Assembly (NCBI GenBank): GCA_046154665.1
Contig: JBJXFG010000055.1
Coordinates: 1 to 64,000 of the forward strand
DNA from: JAFLCM01 sp046154665
GTDB taxonomy: Bacteria > Planctomycetota > Phycisphaerae > Phycisphaerales > UBA1924
Reading direction: 5' to 3'
DNA: 64,000 bases
Every line of letters begins with the position of its first letter. Position 1 is the stretch's first letter. Positions 52,575-61,696 of this stretch are shown here, piece by piece. Position numbers and translations under genes: made by a program. Under the pieces are notes generated by a model. That model was given only the letters and a program-made list of their open reading frames with translations. It was not told the DNA's origin and did no database searches.

Positions 52575-53261
52575 TCAGCGCTTCCGGCGCAGGGCCATCA
52601 CGCCGGCCAAGCCCATCACCCCAACCGCGCCGGGCGCGGGGACGACGAAGCCCTCGACGAGGGCGGCGAAGTTGGCCGCGTTGCCGCCGCCGAAGGAGAA
52701 GAGGCTCCACGAGGTGCCGTTGAAGAACGAGGCGTTCTGGGTGAAGAAGCCCACGGCCTGGAAGCCGGAGGTCTGGACGCCGAACTGGCCGCTGTAGTTG
52801 TAGTTGCTCAGGCCGATGGACCAACCGATGTTGTTGAACCCGCCGCTGGTGATGATGTTGGGCAGGGGGATCTCGATATCGAAAAAGTTCGCGAAGCCCG
52901 GGGCGTTGGCGGGAAGGGCGACGTTGGTGATGGTGGTGCTGTAGAGGGTGGTGCCGGGGCCGAAGACGAGGCCCGAGGGGTCGCCGTTGTTGAAGGTGAA
53001 GTTGAGGTCGGTGGTTCCGGGGGTGATCCCGTCGCCGGAGAAGGTGGCGAGTCGGAGTGTGATTCTCGTGAGGTTGTAGGTATCGGTGCCGAAGTTGGAG
53101 AGCCAGCCCCCATCGCCGTACTTCACGGTGGCGGCGTTGCCCGAGTTGAACGGTGTGAAGAAGCCGCCCGAGTTCTGGGCGTCAAAGACAACGGCGGCGT
53201 TGGATGTGCCGGCCAGCGCGAGCGCGGCGGCGGCGGTCAGGGCGGTGGTGATGGAACGCAT
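52575..53261 (-). CDS. PEP-CTERM-sorted secreted protein
   Basis: A 228-residue exported protein with a signal peptide (ALALAGTSNAA). The mature part is beta-rich and Asn/Phe/Gly-rich (FNNGDPSGLVFGPGTTLYST in part). The C-terminus is VPAPGAVGVMGLAGVMALRRKR, a complete PEP-CTERM-like tail: Pro motif, helix and Arg/Lys cluster. GAGGAG lies upstream of the ATG. Its terminator is at 52515-52547. Confidence 0.85.
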   Translation of the reverse strand: MRSITTALTAAAALALAGTSNAAVVFDAQNSGGFFTPFNSGNAATVKYGDGGWLSNFGTDTYNLTRITLRLATFSGDGITPGTTDLNFTFNNGDPSGLVFGPGTTLYSTTITNVALPANAPGFANFFDIEIPLPNIITSGGFNNIGWSIGLSNYNYSGQFGVQTSGFQAVGFFTQNASFFNGTSWSLFSFGGGNAANFAALVEGFVVPAPGAVGVMGLAGVMALRRKR

Positions 53262-53581
53262 CTCGTGTTTCTCCTCGTGATTGAGTGACGATTCTGCCGG
53301 TGTTTGTGCGAGCCGTGGTGCTCGCCCGATGCCAGCAGACTACCCGAGGAGTCTGGCCGAGGGGTTTGGAAAAGTCGAGCCTTTTTGCGAGACATTCAAC
53401 TCCGCGCCGAGGCGCGACCGCGGGCCGCGGGATCGAGAAATCAACGCCGAGATTATCGGGTCCGGCGCGGTATCCTCCCTGCGTGAGCCACACTGGGAAA
53501 CCCATCCGTACTTCTCGACCCTCGACCGCGCCGGGGATCGCCGGTTCGTCCGCGCAGGTGTCGGCGTCGGGCGCGTCGCCG
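53262..53581. other. Divergent intergenic region
   Basis: A 320-bp gap between the PEP-CTERM gene and the glycogen synthase. An upstream GTG start (53483) for the synthase lies within it. No repeats of the noted families or certain promoters were found. Confidence 0.4.
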
Positions 53582-55417
53582 ATGATCGACGCCGATCTCG
53601 CGCCGTCGGGCGTGCTGTTGTTCGAGGTGTCGACCGAGGTGTGCAACCAGGTGGGTGGCATCTACCAGGTGCTGCGGAGCAAGGCCTCGACGATGGTGGC
53701 GCGGTGGGCGGACCACTACATCCTCGTGGGGCCGTACGAGCAGCGCCGGGCGGAAGTCGAGTTTGAGGCGCGGACGCCCACGGGTTGGATGAAGCAAGTG
53801 ATCGAGATGCTCGCCGCCGAGGGGCTGACGGTTCACTACGGGCGGTGGCTGGTTTCGGGGAACCCGCGTTGCCTGCTGGTGGAGCACCATCTTCCGGTGC
53901 ACGAGCTGGACAAGATCAAGTACCGCCTGTGGAAAGAGCACAACATCGAGTGCCCGCCCGGCGACGCGACAATCGACACGGCGGTGAGCTTCGGCGAAGC
54001 GGTGCGGCGCGTGCTGGGCGCGGTGTGCCACGTCTCGACGACGCACAAAAACCCCGAGAAACGCCGGGTTCTGGCGCATTTTCATGAGTGGCTGGGCGGG
54101 CTGGCGATCCCGCTGGTGCGGCACGACCGGATGCCGATCACCTGCGTGTTCACCACGCACGCCACGCTGCTGGGGCGGTACATCGCGAGCAACGAAGAGT
54201 CGTTTTATGACACGCTCGTGGGGCGGAACGACGGCTTCGAGGCGGGCAAGTACAACATCCGCTGCCAGCACGCGATGGAGCGAGCGTGCGCGCACGGGTC
54301 GCATGTCTTCACCACGGTGAGCCCGATCACCGGCGAGGAGTGCGCGGCGTTGCTCGGCCGCCCGGTCGATATGGTGCTGCCCAACGGGCTCGATGTGGCG
54401 CGCCACGATGTGGGGCACGAGTTCCAGACGTTGCACGCCGAGTTCAAGCAGAAGATCAACCGCTTTGTCATGGGGCACTTCTTTCCGAGCTACCCCATGG
54501 ACCTGGAACGCACGGTCTACATGTTCACCAGCGGCAGATTCGAGCCTCGGAACAAGGGGTTTGATCTGTGTCTGGAAGCGCTGGCGCGGCTGAACGCGCA
54601 GATCAAGGCCTTCGGCATCCCGGTCAACGTCGTGTTCTTCATTGTCACATCGCGCCCGGTGCGGTTCATCCTGCCGGATGTGCTGCAGTCGTCGGCGGTT
54701 TTGGATGAACTGCGCTCGGTGTGCGCCTCGATCATGCGCGACGTGGGCGGCAAGCTGTTCCCGCGGGCAGCCGCCGGTGAGAAGGTGAACATCGATCACC
54801 TCGTCGACCCTTACTGGGCGGTGCGTTACCGGCGGACGCAGCAGGCGCTGCGGCGGTCGGGCCTGCCGCCGATCGTCACGCACGCGATCGAGAACGAGGG
54901 CTCGGACGCGGTGCTGAGCTACATGCGGCAGTTGCACCTGTTCAACCGCCCCGAGGACCCGGTGAAGGTGGTGTACCACCCGCAGTTCATCGCGTCGACG
55001 AACCCTTTGTGGGGGATGGAGTACGAGCAGTTCGTGCGCGGGTGCCATTTGGGGGTGTTCCCGAGCGCGTACGAGCCGTGGGGCTACACGCCGCTGGAGT
55101 GTGCGGTGATGGGCACGCCTGCGGTGACGAGTGATTTGGCGGGGTTCGGGCGGTACATTCAAGAGAAGTACCCCGACCACGACGACTGGGGCCTGAACGT
55201 GCTCAAGCGGCGCGGACGCGGGTACCACGAAGCGGCGGCGGACCTGGCCCGCTGGCTGCTGGCGTTCTGCCGGCTGGACCGAAAGGGGCGCATCGACTTG
55301 CGCAACCGGGTGCAGCGCCAGAGCGAACTGTTCGACTGGACGCGGCTGGGCCGGGCGTACCACCGGGCGCATGATCTGGCGCTGGAGCGGACTGTGGCCG
55401 GGACCGACGTGAAGTGA
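53582..55417 (+). CDS. Eukaryote-type glycogen synthase (GT3 family)
   Basis: A 611-residue glycosyltransferase similar to fungal/animal glycogen synthase (GT3), using UDP-glucose to extend alpha-1,4-glucan. Motifs: LFEVSTEVCNQVGGIYQVLRSKA near the N-terminus, AHFHEWLGGLA, TTHATLLGRYI, TTVSPITGEE, LPNGLDV, FTSGRFEPRNKGFDL, FPSAYEPWGYTPLE and GTPAVTSDLAGFG (in parts). The Arg-cluster regulatory insert of the eukaryotic enzymes is not obvious. Such enzymes replace GlgA in some Bacteroidota and planctomycetes. The ATG at 53582 is chosen; the GTG at 53483 would add 33 residues. Confidence 0.9.
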   Translation: MIDADLAPSGVLLFEVSTEVCNQVGGIYQVLRSKASTMVARWADHYILVGPYEQRRAEVEFEARTPTGWMKQVIEMLAAEGLTVHYGRWLVSGNPRCLLVEHHLPVHELDKIKYRLWKEHNIECPPGDATIDTAVSFGEAVRRVLGAVCHVSTTHKNPEKRRVLAHFHEWLGGLAIPLVRHDRMPITCVFTTHATLLGRYIASNEESFYDTLVGRNDGFEAGKYNIRCQHAMERACAHGSHVFTTVSPITGEECAALLGRPVDMVLPNGLDVARHDVGHEFQTLHAEFKQKINRFVMGHFFPSYPMDLERTVYMFTSGRFEPRNKGFDLCLEALARLNAQIKAFGIPVNVVFFIVTSRPVRFILPDVLQSSAVLDELRSVCASIMRDVGGKLFPRAAAGEKVNIDHLVDPYWAVRYRRTQQALRRSGLPPIVTHAIENEGSDAVLSYMRQLHLFNRPEDPVKVVYHPQFIASTNPLWGMEYEQFVRGCHLGVFPSAYEPWGYTPLECAVMGTPAVTSDLAGFGRYIQEKYPDHDDWGLNVLKRRGRGYHEAAADLARWLLAFCRLDRKGRIDLRNRVQRQSELFDWTRLGRAYHRAHDLALERTVAGTDVK

Positions 55418-55431
55418 GCGCGCGAGCTGTC

Positions 55432-55740
55432 AGGCTCGCGCGGCCGGCCTGCGCGGCGAGCCCACGCAGCAGGCTTTTCAGTGTGGAACTGAAGCATGGC
55501 CTTGCGGCCTGAAGGGCCGCACGAGACCAGCCTGGGGCGGGAGCCCCAGTTGAAGCGTTTGGATGTCTCGTCGAGCTGCCTGGGCGAGCACCGAAGGTGC
55601 GGCACAGGATCCGCTCTGTGTCGCCGCTTCGCGGCTTACGGGCGTTGGCCTCCTTTGTCTGGATCTCCGACGATCTTCCTGGGGCTTCCGCCCCAGGCTG
55701 AAATCGATCGGCCCTTCGGGCCGAGGTCCGGTTGGTACTT
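55432..55740. repeat. Array of short gene-text hairpins
   Basis: A 310-bp run of small perfect hairpins: GGCTCGC...GCGAGCC, GGCCTTGCGGCC, TGGGGCGGGAGCCCCA, GCACCGAAGGTGC, CTGGGGCTTCCGCCCCAG and CGGCCCTTCGGGCCG. Most have a 3- to 5-nt loop. It fills most of the 437-bp gap (55418-55854) between glycogen synthase and sat and has no protein-coding frame. Confidence 0.8.
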
Positions 55741-55854
55741 GGGAGAATCAACACATTCTGCGCCGTGTCAGAGGTTTTTTGCGGTCGCGGAAGGCTCTCT
55801 TTTCAACTCGCTCAGCACCCGCGTCCGCTCCGCTCCCCGCTACCATCCGCCCCT

Positions 55855-57036
55855 ATGCAAGGCCTTATCCCACCACATTCCGGCTCTTTGGTCAACCGTG
55901 TCCGCACCGGCGTTCAGGCCGACAACCTGCGCGCCGAGGCTGCGAGACTGAAACAGATCAAACTCTCCGCCAAGCAGTCGTGCGATCTTGAGATGATCTC
56001 GATCGGCGCCTTCAGCCCGCTGCAGGGCTTCATGGGCCGTGCCGATTTCGAGCGCGTGTGCACCGAGATGAAACTCGCGTCGGCGGGTTGCGAGGGCGAC
56101 GTGTGGCCGATCCCGATCGTGCTCGCTGTCAACGCCGCGGATGCACCGAACGTTGGCGAGCGGGTGGCGCTGTTCGCGCCGTCCGGCCTGCTGCAAGCGG
56201 TGATGACGGTCAACGAGGTCTTTGCGCACGACAAGAAGCTCGAAATCCCCAACGTTTTCCGCACCGAAGACCCCGCGCACCCCGGCGTCAAGCAGGTGAT
56301 GGACGAGGGCGACACCTGCCTCGCCGGCCCCGTGGAAACCGTCGTCGTCTGCCCCGATCCCACCGGGCCCGAGGCGTTCCCCGATCTTCGGCTCACGCCC
56401 GCGCAGACCCGAGCCGAGTTCGAGAAGCGCGGGTGGAAGACGGTGGTGGCGTTCCAGACGCGCAACCCGATCCACCGGGCCCACGAGTATGTGTGCAAGT
56501 GCGCCCAGGAAATCTGCGACGGCCTGCTCATCCACCCGCTGGTGGGCGAGACCAAGAAGGGCGATATCCCCGCCGACGTGCGGATGAAGTCGATCCATGT
56601 GCTGGTGAAGAAGTACTTCAACGCGGGGACAACGATGGTGAGCGTGATGCCCGGCGCGATGCGCTACGCCGGCCCGCGCGAGGCCGTGCTGCACGCGATC
56701 ATCCGCAAGAACTACGGCTGCACACACTTCATCGTGGGGCGCGACCACGCGGGTGTGGGAACCTATTACGGAACATATGACGCGCAGAAGATCTTCGACA
56801 CGATCGACCACGCGAGCCTCGTCATCGAGCCGCTGAAGTTCGAGCACACGGGCTACTCGAAGTCCTACGGCGGGATGGTGTCGGGCAAGAGCTACCCGAA
56901 GATCGAGGGCGACATCATCAACCTCTCGGGCACGGCGGTGCGTGAGATGCTGGCCAAGGGCGAGCGCCCGCCGGTGGAGTTCACCCGGCCCGAGGTGGCG
57001 GATGTGCTGATCGAGTGGGCCAAGAGCGCGGGGTGA
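55855..57036 (+). CDS. sat: Sulfate adenylyltransferase
   Basis: Joins sulfate and ATP to form adenosine 5-phosphosulfate. The 393-residue monofunctional (ATPS homodimer) type has QTRNPIHRAHEY at about residue 202-212 (HxxH), GRDHAGVG near 294, and SGTAVREML at the C-terminus. The APS kinase domain is absent. Sulfate use in assimilation or dissimilation cannot be decided because no cys or dsr gene is adjacent. The ATG at 55855 is the family start. Sixteen cysteines or fewer and normal length support an intact enzyme. Confidence 0.93.
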   Translation: MQGLIPPHSGSLVNRVRTGVQADNLRAEAARLKQIKLSAKQSCDLEMISIGAFSPLQGFMGRADFERVCTEMKLASAGCEGDVWPIPIVLAVNAADAPNVGERVALFAPSGLLQAVMTVNEVFAHDKKLEIPNVFRTEDPAHPGVKQVMDEGDTCLAGPVETVVVCPDPTGPEAFPDLRLTPAQTRAEFEKRGWKTVVAFQTRNPIHRAHEYVCKCAQEICDGLLIHPLVGETKKGDIPADVRMKSIHVLVKKYFNAGTTMVSVMPGAMRYAGPREAVLHAIIRKNYGCTHFIVGRDHAGVGTYYGTYDAQKIFDTIDHASLVIEPLKFEHTGYSKSYGGMVSGKSYPKIEGDIINLSGTAVREMLAKGERPPVEFTRPEVADVLIEWAKSAG

Positions 57037-57085
57037 GGTCGGGCCCGGCATTCCCGGTCCACGGTTTGGGACGTAGAATGCAGGG

Positions 57086-57409
57086 ATGCAGGCGGACCCG
57101 ATCATTTCAAGCCGATTGAAGCCCGAGCAGTTCGAGGCCGTGAAAGCGTTCTGCGCGAAGTACGGCGTCGCCGAGTTCGCGCTTTTTGGTTCGATCCTGC
57201 GTGACGACTTCCGGCCCGAAAGCGACGTCGATGTCTCGCTCAGGTTCAAGCCGGGCTTCGGGATCGATTTCGACAACCGGCCCGACATCTTCGACGACCT
57301 GCGTGCGATCTTCGGGCGCGAGGTTGATATCGTCGAGCCGCGGCTGCTGAAGAACCCGTTCCGGCGGCGGGAGATCCTCTCCACGATGCGGGTTTTGCAT
57401 GCGGCCTGA
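57086..57409 (+). CDS. mntA: MntA-type nucleotidyltransferase antitoxin
   Basis: A 107-residue minimal nucleotidyltransferase (MNT). The active-site motif is ALFGSILRDDFRPESDVDVSL (GSxxR...DxD) near residues 32-52, with the third Asp in VDIVEPR. It overlaps the HEPN gene by 11 bp. In MntA/HepT systems the MNT protein neutralises the HEPN RNase by adding AMP to a tyrosine. The full motif set argues for an active antitoxin. It lies between sat and a glycosyltransferase gene, with no other defence genes. Confidence 0.88.
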   Translation: MQADPIISSRLKPEQFEAVKAFCAKYGVAEFALFGSILRDDFRPESDVDVSLRFKPGFGIDFDNRPDIFDDLRAIFGREVDIVEPRLLKNPFRRREILSTMRVLHAA

Positions 57410-57782
57410 AGGACGCGATGTAGCACTGCTCTATGACATGCTGCAGTATGCGCGTGCCGTGCATCCGATCGTGGACGGGGTCTCGTACGCGGAGTATCTC
57501 GAGCGGTTCACCACGCGGCTCGCGGTTGAGCGCGCGATCGAAGTCGTGGGTGAAGCCGCTCGGCACATCTCCCGGCCGTTTCAGGAGGCTCACCCCGAGG
57601 TGCCGTGGCGCAAGATCATCGCGATGCGTCACATCATCGCGCATGACTACGGCGAACTGGACCATGAAGCGATCTGGCGCGTCGCCACGACACACATTCC
57701 GGAACTCATCGCGATGATCCAGCCGATGATCCCGCCCGTGGAACCGGACGAACCAACCGATGATGCGGGAACGAGGGCCTGA
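57399..57782 (+). CDS. hepT: HepT-type HEPN ribonuclease toxin
   Basis: A 127-residue HEPN-domain protein. It contains the complete RX4HXY motif as RHIIAHDY near residue 77-84, which is the RNase site and the tyrosine modified by MntA. The helix bundle is as expected (TTRLAVERAIEVVGEAARHI in part). With mntA it forms a type VII toxin-antitoxin module. The C-terminus is a Pro/Asp-rich tail. The ATG lies inside the mntA frame, giving an 11-bp overlap. Confidence 0.88.
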   Translation: MRPEGRDVALLYDMLQYARAVHPIVDGVSYAEYLERFTTRLAVERAIEVVGEAARHISRPFQEAHPEVPWRKIIAMRHIIAHDYGELDHEAIWRVATTHIPELIAMIQPMIPPVEPDEPTDDAGTRA

Positions 57783-57808
57783 CGAGTTGCGAAGCCGGCG
57801 ATTCGCCC

Positions 57809-59131
57809 ATGCGCATCCTTCACTACCTCTCCGAAGTCACCCTCGAACACGGCGGCGTCGTCCGCAGCGTGCTCGATTTCTCGACGGCGCTCACCCACGC
57901 CGGGCACGAGATCACGCTCGCGTGCTTCGACGACACCAGCGTGCCCGCGGCGTGGAAGGCTCCGGTTCCGGGTGGCACCGGTCTCCGACCGGTGCTGGCT
58001 GGCCAGACGGGTTCCATCAACGCCTCGCTCGAACCCGGTCAGAGACCGGGGCCACCAAAGACGCCTCGCGCCATCACCCTTTCCTGGCCATCGCTGCCAA
58101 AGCCGATCCGCCGCTTCCGCTGGCCCGATGTGCAGACCATTGCCCGCGAAATCGCCAGTTGCGACGTGCTGCACCTCCACGGGCCGTGGGAATCGACCAA
58201 CGCCCAGCTTGCCGCGATCGCGCGCCGGCTCAAAAAGCCCTACGTCCTCAGCATCCACGGCATGATGGACGACTGGTGCATGGCCCAGGGGGCGCTCAAG
58301 AAGCGGTTCTATACCTGGTGGCGTGTGCGACGCATGGCCGAGCGGGCCGCCGCCGTGCTCTTCACCGCCGAGGGCGAGAAGCGCCAGGTGATGAAGTGGT
58401 TCCCCGGCGTGCCCGACGAGCGCGCCCGTGTGCTGCCGTTGCTGTTTGACGCGTCGGATTTCACCACGCTGCCCGGGCCCGAACTCGCTCGCGCGAAGTT
58501 CGAGGCGCTGCGCACCGACGGCCCGATCATCCTGTTCCTCAGCCGCTTGCACCCCAAGAAGGGCGTCGAGACGCTCATCGATGCCGCGGCGATCCTGAAG
58601 CGCGAGCAGCAACGGTTCCGACTGGTGATCGCCGGCTCGGGGCCGATCGAATATGAGAACGAGCTGAGACGCCGCGCGGTGGACGCGGGCCTTTCGGATC
58701 GGACGTACTTTCTCGGGATGGTGACGGGGCGCGAAAAGGTGTCGCTGTATCAGGCGGCGGACGTGTGCGTGCTGCCGACGAGCCAGGAGAACTGGGGCTT
58801 CGTGATCCTCGAATCGCTGGCGGCGGGCACGCCGGTGGTGACGACCAAGGGGGTGGACATCTGGCCGGAGCTTCAGGCGGGAGGAGGCACCATCATCGCC
58901 GATGGCACGGCTCAGGGTATCGCTCAGGCGGTGCGGAAGCTGCTGGAAGAACCGGAAGGTTTCGAGGCCATGAGGCGTTCGGGGCGTGATTGGGTGATGG
59001 GATGGCTCGAGCCTTTGAGGGTTGTGGGCGCTTATGAGTCCCTTTATCAAGAATGCGTGAAGCGCACGCGCCGCGATGAATCTCTGGGAACATCAGGGAG
59101 TGAGACTTCGAATGGTGTTCCCACCCTCTGA
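57809..59131 (+). CDS. GT4-family glycosyltransferase 1 (with palindromic insert)
   Basis: A 440-residue GT-B glycosyltransferase (family 4). It has MRILHYLSEVTLEHGGVVRSV at the N-terminus, LHLHGPW and SIHGMMDDWCM in the acceptor half, and FLSRLHPKKGVETLI, NWGFVILESLAAGTPVVTTKG in the donor half. After VPAAWKAPVPG (residue about 54) lies an 86-bp palindromic element that encodes a Gly/Pro/Leu-rich stretch. A paralogue is at 61697. The two flank a dockerin gene; a surface polysaccharide role is likely, but sugar specificity is unknown. Confidence 0.88.
   Translation: MRILHYLSEVTLEHGGVVRSVLDFSTALTHAGHEITLACFDDTSVPAAWKAPVPGGTGLRPVLAGQTGSINASLEPGQRPGPPKTPRAITLSWPSLPKPIRRFRWPDVQTIAREIASCDVLHLHGPWESTNAQLAAIARRLKKPYVLSIHGMMDDWCMAQGALKKRFYTWWRVRRMAERAAAVLFTAEGEKRQVMKWFPGVPDERARVLPLLFDASDFTTLPGPELARAKFEALRTDGPIILFLSRLHPKKGVETLIDAAAILKREQQRFRLVIAGSGPIEYENELRRRAVDAGLSDRTYFLGMVTGREKVSLYQAADVCVLPTSQENWGFVILESLAAGTPVVTTKGVDIWPELQAGGGTIIADGTAQGIAQAVRKLLEEPEGFEAMRRSGRDWVMGWLEPLRVVGAYESLYQECVKRTRRDESLGTSGSETSNGVPTL
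57971..58056. repeat. Palindromic element inside glycosyltransferase 1 (GGTGGCACCGGTC ends)
   Basis: An 86-bp stretch with inverted ends: GGTGGCACCGGTCTCCGACC on the left, and GGTCAGAGACCGGGGCCACC on the right. The left end is also an internal palindrome (CACCGGTCTCCGACCGGTG). It begins at codon offset 54, the same position as the element in glycosyltransferase 2, although the ends differ. Confidence 0.85.
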
Positions 59132-59175
59132 ACTGAGTTCGGAGCGGTTCAACGTTCGGTCTTGCGGGAGCCCCC

Positions 59176-61545
59176 ATGAAATACGGCCGCCTTCAGTTGG
59201 GATTTTCTTCGCTCGGGGCCGCTTTGGGAGCTGGGTTCCCGTCAAGAACTCAACTTGCAACTCGCCTTGCGTCGGCCCTCGCGTGCGCGCTGTCCCTCGT
59301 CGGGGCACGGGCGGTCGCCGCCGAGCCTTGCTCCGCGATCGTCTCTTTGGGCCACCCCGAACCTGGCGCGACGGCGTCCATCGGTCAAGACGAGCGCCGC
59401 AACGTCATTGTGTCGGCGGGGGGTGAGACTTGGGAGTTGAGCGGCGAAACCTGGGCGCGCCGGGAACTGGCGGGCCCGCAGCCTCCGCCGGTCGCCGACC
59501 GTGTCACGTGCTTTGACCGCGGCCGTGAGGTGCTCGTGATCACGGGCGGGAGCAACAACGCCGCCGGTTCTGGCTGGGAGTACAACGGTCAGTCTTGGCG
59601 CGAGGTCTTGGGCTTGGCGCTTGATATCAGCTCCGTGGGCGGGTTCATGACCTTTCACTCGGGGTTGGGCGCGGTTGTGGCGGTGAACCGGCTTGGGATC
59701 GTTTCCGTACGGCAAGGTGATCAATGGCATCCCGCCCCGCTCGGACCGCCGGGCACGTCCCCGCTTGATCTCTTTCCGGACATCGGCGGCTGCTATTCGC
59801 CGGAGACCGACACCATCGTGACGGTCTATCGAACTTCACTCGGTGATCCCGTCAGTGCCGATCTCGTCGTGTCGGGTTCTTCCGAATCGGGATACTCGTC
59901 CCGCTGGGTTCGGCGAACCGGCTTCTTTACGCCCTTGCTCCAGGGGCGTCCGAGCCTTCTTCACGATCCCGCCCGAGGGGTGCTCGCCCGATATGTGCAT
60001 GTTACCGAAGGACCCAAGCTGTCGCTGGTCACGCCGACGGGCTGGACGGACCTGCCCGCCGTTGGGCTGCCGTGCAGTTCGCTGTACAGCACCACTGCGC
60101 CGCTGCGTTCGGCGTTTGTCGATCGCGCCAGCGGTCGGTTGATGATTCCAGGCAACGGTCCCGACCTGAAGACCGGGCCCGGCACATGGGTCCTCGAGTC
60201 AGGTGCCTGGCGTGAGCTCGACCCAGCTGCACGCTGGTTCATCGACATGAACGTTGGTGCCGATCCCGTTCGCGGGCAGATCGTCGGGGTCATCGGCTTC
60301 CGCAACTGCGGCACGCCCTACCACCCGGAGACGCACCACCAGACGTGGCTTTGGAACGGCTCGCGATGGCTCCCCGCGCCGGCGGGGTCCAGTCCACCGG
60401 CCCGTACCGCGCCAAGCCTCGCCTACAGCCCGGCGACCGGCGAGCTTCTTTTCTTCGGCGGCTATCGAAGGCAGAACGGCTCGGTCACCTCGCCGCGCGA
60501 TACCTGGGTATGGGACGGCGTGTCATGGAATCTCAGAGACAACGCCGGCCCCGAGGCGTTCTTTCGTGAATCGCTCACGGCTCATGACCCGATCACGAAC
60601 TCGCTGTTGCGCGTCTATGCCGAGACCTCGCTGACGTGGTCTTGGAGCGGCTCGGCGTGGGTTCCCCTGGTGACCGCCGAAGGGCCCTGGAAGATTACGT
60701 CGCTGGCCCTTGACCATCAGCTCGGGCGTGTCCGCGCCGTTGGCCTCTCGCAGGTGCAGGGGGTCGGCTCACGGCTGCTTCAGTGGGACGGTACCCGTTG
60801 GGTTGAGGACCCGTTCATGGCGGGACGCCCTTGGATCTTTGGCGGCCTCATCGCCCAGCCCGAGGGCTCGTCGATCGGCGTGGCCTCGATGAGCGGCCCC
60901 AGCTTTTTCGCGAGCCTCGGGGGTGTTCTCCGCGTGATCGAGACCCCGACCCGCCCGGCGGAAAGCGCGTTTGGGCGGCACATCGTCCTTGAACCAGGAA
61001 CGGGGAGGACACTGACCTTCTCGGGCTACCGTGACTTTGGCCAGGACGCCAGAAGGGCGTGGGCATGGAACAACGCGCTGGGGGCGATCGTCACCCAGCC
61101 GCCGCGGGTCGTTTCGGGCGGGCGGATCGGCCTGCCCATGACCCTCAGCGCTGAAGTCGACCCCAACGGCCGGCAGATCCGATCCGTCCGATGGACCAGC
61201 ACCGGCGGCTGGCCCAACGACGGCCGCGTCACCGGCATCAACACGAACACCCTGACCATCAACCCGGTTCTCGCTTCGGATCATCTCAACTACATCACCT
61301 TTCGCGTGGAAACCGAGTGCGGGGAGTTCACGGCGGGGGCCCTCTCCCTCTTTGTCCTGAGCTGCCCGGGCGATATCGATCTCAACGGCGTGATCGACTC
61401 GGACGACCTCATCGACCTCCTCGGTTCCTTCGGCCAAGAGGCGTACGGCTTCGATCCCGACGGCTCCGGTCGAGTTGATACCCCCGATCTCGTGTATTTC
61501 CTTCGACGGTTCGGCACCGCGTGCCCGCCCCCGACCATGCCTTGA
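59176..61545 (+). CDS. Large secreted kelch-like protein with GC-type dockerin
   Basis: A 789-residue exported protein with signal peptide (about 28-49, ALSLVGARAVAAEP) after a long n-region. Most of the length is repeating units of about 50-60 residues with W-E/WNG-xxW and GG motifs (TWELSGETWARRELAG, WLWNGSRWLPAP, TWVWDGVSWNLRD), a kelch/beta-propeller pattern. A bacterial Ig-like region (about 640-720) follows. The C-terminus holds two dockerin EF-hands (DIDLNGVIDSDDLIDLL, DPDGSGRVDTPDLVYFL). It lies between two GT4 paralogues. A surface glycan- or protein-binding role is inference. Confidence 0.8.
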   Translation: MKYGRLQLGFSSLGAALGAGFPSRTQLATRLASALACALSLVGARAVAAEPCSAIVSLGHPEPGATASIGQDERRNVIVSAGGETWELSGETWARRELAGPQPPPVADRVTCFDRGREVLVITGGSNNAAGSGWEYNGQSWREVLGLALDISSVGGFMTFHSGLGAVVAVNRLGIVSVRQGDQWHPAPLGPPGTSPLDLFPDIGGCYSPETDTIVTVYRTSLGDPVSADLVVSGSSESGYSSRWVRRTGFFTPLLQGRPSLLHDPARGVLARYVHVTEGPKLSLVTPTGWTDLPAVGLPCSSLYSTTAPLRSAFVDRASGRLMIPGNGPDLKTGPGTWVLESGAWRELDPAARWFIDMNVGADPVRGQIVGVIGFRNCGTPYHPETHHQTWLWNGSRWLPAPAGSSPPARTAPSLAYSPATGELLFFGGYRRQNGSVTSPRDTWVWDGVSWNLRDNAGPEAFFRESLTAHDPITNSLLRVYAETSLTWSWSGSAWVPLVTAEGPWKITSLALDHQLGRVRAVGLSQVQGVGSRLLQWDGTRWVEDPFMAGRPWIFGGLIAQPEGSSIGVASMSGPSFFASLGGVLRVIETPTRPAESAFGRHIVLEPGTGRTLTFSGYRDFGQDARRAWAWNNALGAIVTQPPRVVSGGRIGLPMTLSAEVDPNGRQIRSVRWTSTGGWPNDGRVTGINTNTLTINPVLASDHLNYITFRVETECGEFTAGALSLFVLSCPGDIDLNGVIDSDDLIDLLGSFGQEAYGFDPDGSGRVDTPDLVYFLRRFGTACPPPTMP

Positions 61546-61696
61546 GACGTCGGGTTTCGGGTTCTTGCCGCATGGGCGATCGGGTCTCGGCGATCATCCT
61601 CGGGCACGATCCAGCCGATAACCTCTCGGCACGCGCCGACCAGGCTTTGGCGATTCCAGTGGCTCGAGCAGCCCGGCGGAGCGCGTGAAGCCGACC

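Noticed and set aside
55432..55740. Small protein genes in the hairpin array
   Set aside because: Open frames across it consist of translated hairpin repeats without shared motifs or start signals.
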